DNA from: Candidatus Iainarchaeum sp.
Lineage (GTDB): Archaea > Iainarchaeota > Iainarchaeia > Iainarchaeales > DTGL01
Direction: 5' to 3'
NCBI GenBank assembly: GCA_017608995.1
Contig: JAFCEU010000077.1
Span: 1-6,439, forward strand
DNA: 6,439 nucleotides
A program made the translations under genes and the position numbers. Position 1 is the first letter of the stretch. Each line of letters opens with the position of its first letter. Shown piece after piece: positions 3,934 to 6,439 of the stretch. Under the pieces are notes generated by a model. It was not told where the DNA came from. It saw only the letters and a program-made list of their open reading frames with translations, and made no database searches.

Positions 3934-5022
3934 ATGCAAATTCTAATTATGCAGGCATTTACAAACAGCATAGATAAAGCAGTGGAACTTATAAAGGGCT
4001 GTGAAGAAAGAAGAAAGAAACTTGCTTCAAAACTTTCAGAATTGGCGAAAAATTTTGAAAGCAAAGAAGCTGTAGAAAAAAACCTTATTCTGCCCGTGGA
4101 AAAAGCAACCCTGAACGAAACAATAGCGGGCGTAGATTCGGGTTTTGTAAGCACAAGCCTGCTTTCCATTGAAATTGTGCTGGTTAGGGCAATCGCCGCA
4201 ATCTTTGAGTATAAAAACAGCAGGCTTGAAAACGCTTACTACTGGCCGGAAACAATATCGTTCCCAGAGCCGATAATAACAGCAAGAGCCCTGCAAAAAG
4301 AGGATATAGGCACAAACAAGAGTTTGCAGCGCTTACTGAAGGAAATTGGTCTAGCAACAGAAGTTATAGAGCGCTTCAAACCGGATTTCTGCTTTTTGGA
4401 TGGTTCCATAATACCGCAGCATGCAGATAAACCGAGAAATAATTCCCGCATAAAACCCCTTTATAAAGACGTTATAAAAGCCTTCGAAAAATTGTATTGC
4501 ACAGCAGAAAAGAATGCGTGCACGCTTGTTGCCTGTGTTGAGGATTCGAGAGGCACGCGCTTGCAGGAGATTCTTGAGCTTGGCAGCGCAGAAAAGGACA
4601 TAAGCTATGATGTTATTTTGCTCAACTATCTGCTCAAAGAGGGGCAGCGTTCATTTGCATTTCCCTATGCTAAAAGCGCTCGCGAGCATCCAGTACTGAA
4701 TGATTTCAGTAAAGAATATGCAAACAGGCTCTATGCATTTTATTTGAGAGCAAGCGATTACGATATGCCCTTGCGTGTGGAGTTCCTTTCTAATGCAAGC
4801 GATAGAGAAAAACTAAAAGAGGAAATCAACAGGGTTGCAAGTGTAACATATGCTCTTAGCTCGGGGCATCGTGAATACAGCTATCCAACAGTGCTTCTCG
4901 AAGCAGATTTGCACGCTAAGCTGAAGCAGGAAGAAATAAATGCTGTTATGGACAAAATATATTGCAAGCTTCAAACACGTTTCAATACCTTTTTGAGGAG
5001 AAACAGAAGGCCTTTTAGGTGA
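3934..5022 (+). CDS. nurA: NurA 5'-3' nuclease, HerA partner
   Basis: A 362-aa NurA-family nuclease. In archaea NurA forms a complex with the HerA translocase and resects DNA ends for recombinational repair, usually with Mre11-Rad50. The family motifs appear in order: 'AGVDSG' with metal-binding D68, 'FCFLDGSII' with D156, 'VACVEDSRGTRL' (202-210), 'SDYDMPLRVEF' (274-284) and the end 'YSYPTVLLEADLHAKL' (315-330). The N-terminal residues 11-60 form a helical, lysine/glutamate-rich segment. The start is uncertain. ATG 3934 is the earliest after an in-frame stop but has no Shine-Dalgarno. ATG 3949 (residue 6, MQAFTNSIDKAV) fits a leaderless transcript from the TATA box at 3919 better. It is followed 4 bp later by herA, so they are one operon. 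All key acidic residues are present, so it should be active. Confidence 0.93.
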   Translation: MQILIMQAFTNSIDKAVELIKGCEERRKKLASKLSELAKNFESKEAVEKNLILPVEKATLNETIAGVDSGFVSTSLLSIEIVLVRAIAAIFEYKNSRLENAYYWPETISFPEPIITARALQKEDIGTNKSLQRLLKEIGLATEVIERFKPDFCFLDGSIIPQHADKPRNNSRIKPLYKDVIKAFEKLYCTAEKNACTLVACVEDSRGTRLQEILELGSAEKDISYDVILLNYLLKEGQRSFAFPYAKSAREHPVLNDFSKEYANRLYAFYLRASDYDMPLRVEFLSNASDREKLKEEINRVASVTYALSSGHREYSYPTVLLEADLHAKLKQEEINAVMDKIYCKLQTRFNTFLRRNRRPFR

Positions 5023-5023
5023 T
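5017..5023 (+). promoter_or_regulatory. Shine-Dalgarno AGGTGAT for herA overlapping the nurA stop
   Basis: AGGTGAT contains the nurA TGA (5020-5022) and sits 3 nt before the herA ATG at 5027. The overlap suggests that ribosomes ending nurA can re-initiate on herA, coupling the amounts of the two partner proteins. Confidence 0.8.
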
Positions 5024-5026
5024 ATT

Positions 5027-6439
5027 ATGGTCAGCGAGTATGTTGGCACTGTTATTTCAACCCCAAATTCACCAAGCCCCGCTAATGTAGATTTTGTTGT
5101 TACAAAAGGCATTGTGCATAGAGGGCAGTTTGTTGAGATAAAGCATGCTGAAGGAACAATGCTTGCTTTAATAACCAATGTAATAAAAACAAACAAGTAC
5201 TTCGAAAGAGCTGATTCAATAAAAGAATTTGAGGCAAGAGGCAATGCGATATTTGAGCAGTTTCCAACTGCTGAGTGGGAATACATTGTTGCTAATACAA
5301 GGCCTTTGGGTGTTTTTACAGCTAGCGGTGTGAAGAGGCCAAGCACGCCGCCCTCGCCAGGCACAAAAGTGCACTTAGCTAACACAGAGTTGCTAAAGAA
5401 GTTCTATGGTTTTGATGATAATGGTTTACATCTGGGAAAAGTAGAATTCCATGATTTGGATGTTAAGCTCAATCTAACACGCTTGTTAAAAAAGCACCTT
5501 GCGGTTTTAAGTATCAGTGGTGCTGGCAAGTCGTATGCAGTGTCCTGTCTTATTGAAGAACTTCTCGATAGAAAAAAAGAGCATGGAAGAATCGAATACT
5601 CAAGCTTTGCAGAACCAGCAAAGAAGGGCTTTACTGATTATAGCGATAGAGCTTTGGTTGTGAAAGGAAATCAGATAAGAATCGGCGTTCCAAATTTAAG
5701 CATAAGAATTCTCTCAGGTATAATCCCCGGGCTCAGCTTAACTCAGCGCAGAGAGCTTAGCAGAATTTTAGCAGAACTGAAAAAAGATATGAGAGCCGGC
5801 AATGGCCCCTTCGATTTCGCAAAGGTGAAGCAAGCGATAGTTGATGATTCTGAGATTAAAAGCAACACAAAGGCAGCATTGCTTGCATGGCTTTCAGAGC
5901 TTGAAAACATGCATCTTTTCGCTAAAATGGATCTGCCAAGTATTCGTGACCTAGTTATGCCCGGTAAGCTCGCAGTAATTGACCTTTCCGATATAATAGA
6001 TGTTAAGAAGAAGCAGATAATTGTAAGCTATTTTGCTCAAAAAATGTTTAGTGAGAGGCGCAAAGCAAGAATACCGCCCTTTTTACTCGTAATAGAGGAA
6101 GCGCACCAATTCGCATCGGAGAGGGCTTCAGAAGAGCAAGCAATTTCTCGAGAAATAATAAGAACAATAGCCCGTGAAGGCCGCAAGTTTGGTGCCTCTC
6201 TCTGTTTGATTTCACAAAGGCCCGTGCAGCTTGATACAACTGCATTGAGTCAGTGCAATACAAAGCTGATTTTACGAATCACAAATCCTTACGATTTGAA
6301 GCATATTGCTGAGTCAGCAGAGGCAATAGATCAGAGGAGCATGGATATGATTACTTCGCTTCAGGTGGGCGAAGCACTTATAATAGGTGAAGCGGTTGGC
6401 TATCCCCTCTTCTTCAAGGTAAGACAAAGAAAATCGATG
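5027..6439 (+). CDS. herA: HerA hexameric DNA translocase/ATPase (3' end outside window)
   Basis: The first 471 codons of HerA, whose family is typically about 500-600 aa; the frame is open to the window edge. HerA hexamers pump DNA and drive NurA in end resection. Residues 1-125 are the N-terminal HAS barrel, ending in the family segment 'KRPSTPPSPGTKVHLA'. Walker A is 'LSISGAGKS' (K168, S169), with Ser162 where Gly or Ala is usual. Walker B is 'FLLVIEEAHQF' (E357/E358). The arginine-finger region is 'REGRKFG' (383-389) and the sensor is 'SQRP' (396-399). Oddly, the strand after Walker A that normally reads like 'VVVIDPHGEYSS' is reduced: 'KKEHGRIEYSSF' (184-194) joins directly, so about ten residues seem to be missing in frame. 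The start is set by AGGTGAT 3 nt upstream. It forms an operon with nurA. Confidence 0.93.
   Translation, partial: MVSEYVGTVISTPNSPSPANVDFVVTKGIVHRGQFVEIKHAEGTMLALITNVIKTNKYFERADSIKEFEARGNAIFEQFPTAEWEYIVANTRPLGVFTASGVKRPSTPPSPGTKVHLANTELLKKFYGFDDNGLHLGKVEFHDLDVKLNLTRLLKKHLAVLSISGAGKSYAVSCLIEELLDRKKEHGRIEYSSFAEPAKKGFTDYSDRALVVKGNQIRIGVPNLSIRILSGIIPGLSLTQRRELSRILAELKKDMRAGNGPFDFAKVKQAIVDDSEIKSNTKAALLAWLSELENMHLFAKMDLPSIRDLVMPGKLAVIDLSDIIDVKKKQIIVSYFAQKMFSERRKARIPPFLLVIEEAHQFASERASEEQAISREIIRTIAREGRKFGASLCLISQRPVQLDTTALSQCNTKLILRITNPYDLKHIAESAEAIDQRSMDMITSLQVGEALIIGEAVGYPLFFKVRQRKSM

Noticed and set aside
4813..5385. 190-codon minus-strand frame across nurA/herA
   Set aside because: It is the shadow of two strongly supported genes on the other strand; its translation has no recognisable motif.
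3934..6439. NurA-HerA as a phage-defence HerA system
   Set aside because: Defence HerA systems pair it with effectors such as SIR2 or DUF4297; here the partner is ordinary NurA, the standard repair arrangement.

Overview
The window looks archaeal, and most like a small-genome DPANN-type archaeon, although the lineage is only an inference. The evidence is: three short pilin genes with class III (KGVSP) signal peptides; a NurA-HerA pair, which is the archaeal DNA-end resection module; a PIN-domain toxin-like gene; TATA/BRE-like promoters, some positioned for leaderless transcripts; and Shine-Dalgarno motifs of the form GAGGTGAT. The DNA is moderately AT-rich and tightly packed.

Layout from left to right. 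Positions 1-1243, minus strand: three tandem paralogous type IV pilin-like genes. The last one transcribed runs off the left edge. Positions 1244-1372: a divergent promoter region. Positions 1373-2632, plus strand: a secreted protein with Ig-like beta domains, possibly an adhesin. Its 3' end overlaps by 56 bp, tail to tail, the end of a PIN-domain gene at 2577-2993 (minus). The PIN gene directly follows a 76-residue antitoxin-like gene at 2994-3224, giving a VapBC-like pair. Positions 3225-3549: a non-coding stretch with a perfect 9-bp hairpin and a cluster of TTAACC-type motifs beside a TATA-like box. Positions 3550-3619, minus: a tRNA-like gene closest to tRNA-Ile(GAT), with an abnormal anticodon loop and an unpaired T stem. 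Positions 3620-3933: non-coding. Positions 3934-5022, plus: NurA nuclease. Positions 5027-6439, plus: HerA ATPase/translocase, cut by the right edge.

The pilins and the neighbouring secreted protein probably serve the cell surface (adhesion or pilus-like filaments). NurA and HerA form one transcription unit. The HerA ribosome-binding site overlaps the nurA stop codon, which fits coupled synthesis of a nuclease-translocase complex.

The two oddest things are that HerA seems to lack about ten residues, including the usual 'DPHGEY' motif after Walker A, and that the tRNA-like gene has degenerate T-stem pairing. I see no convincing wholly new system. The strongest unexplained signals are the HerA gap, the odd tRNA and the TTAACC cluster.
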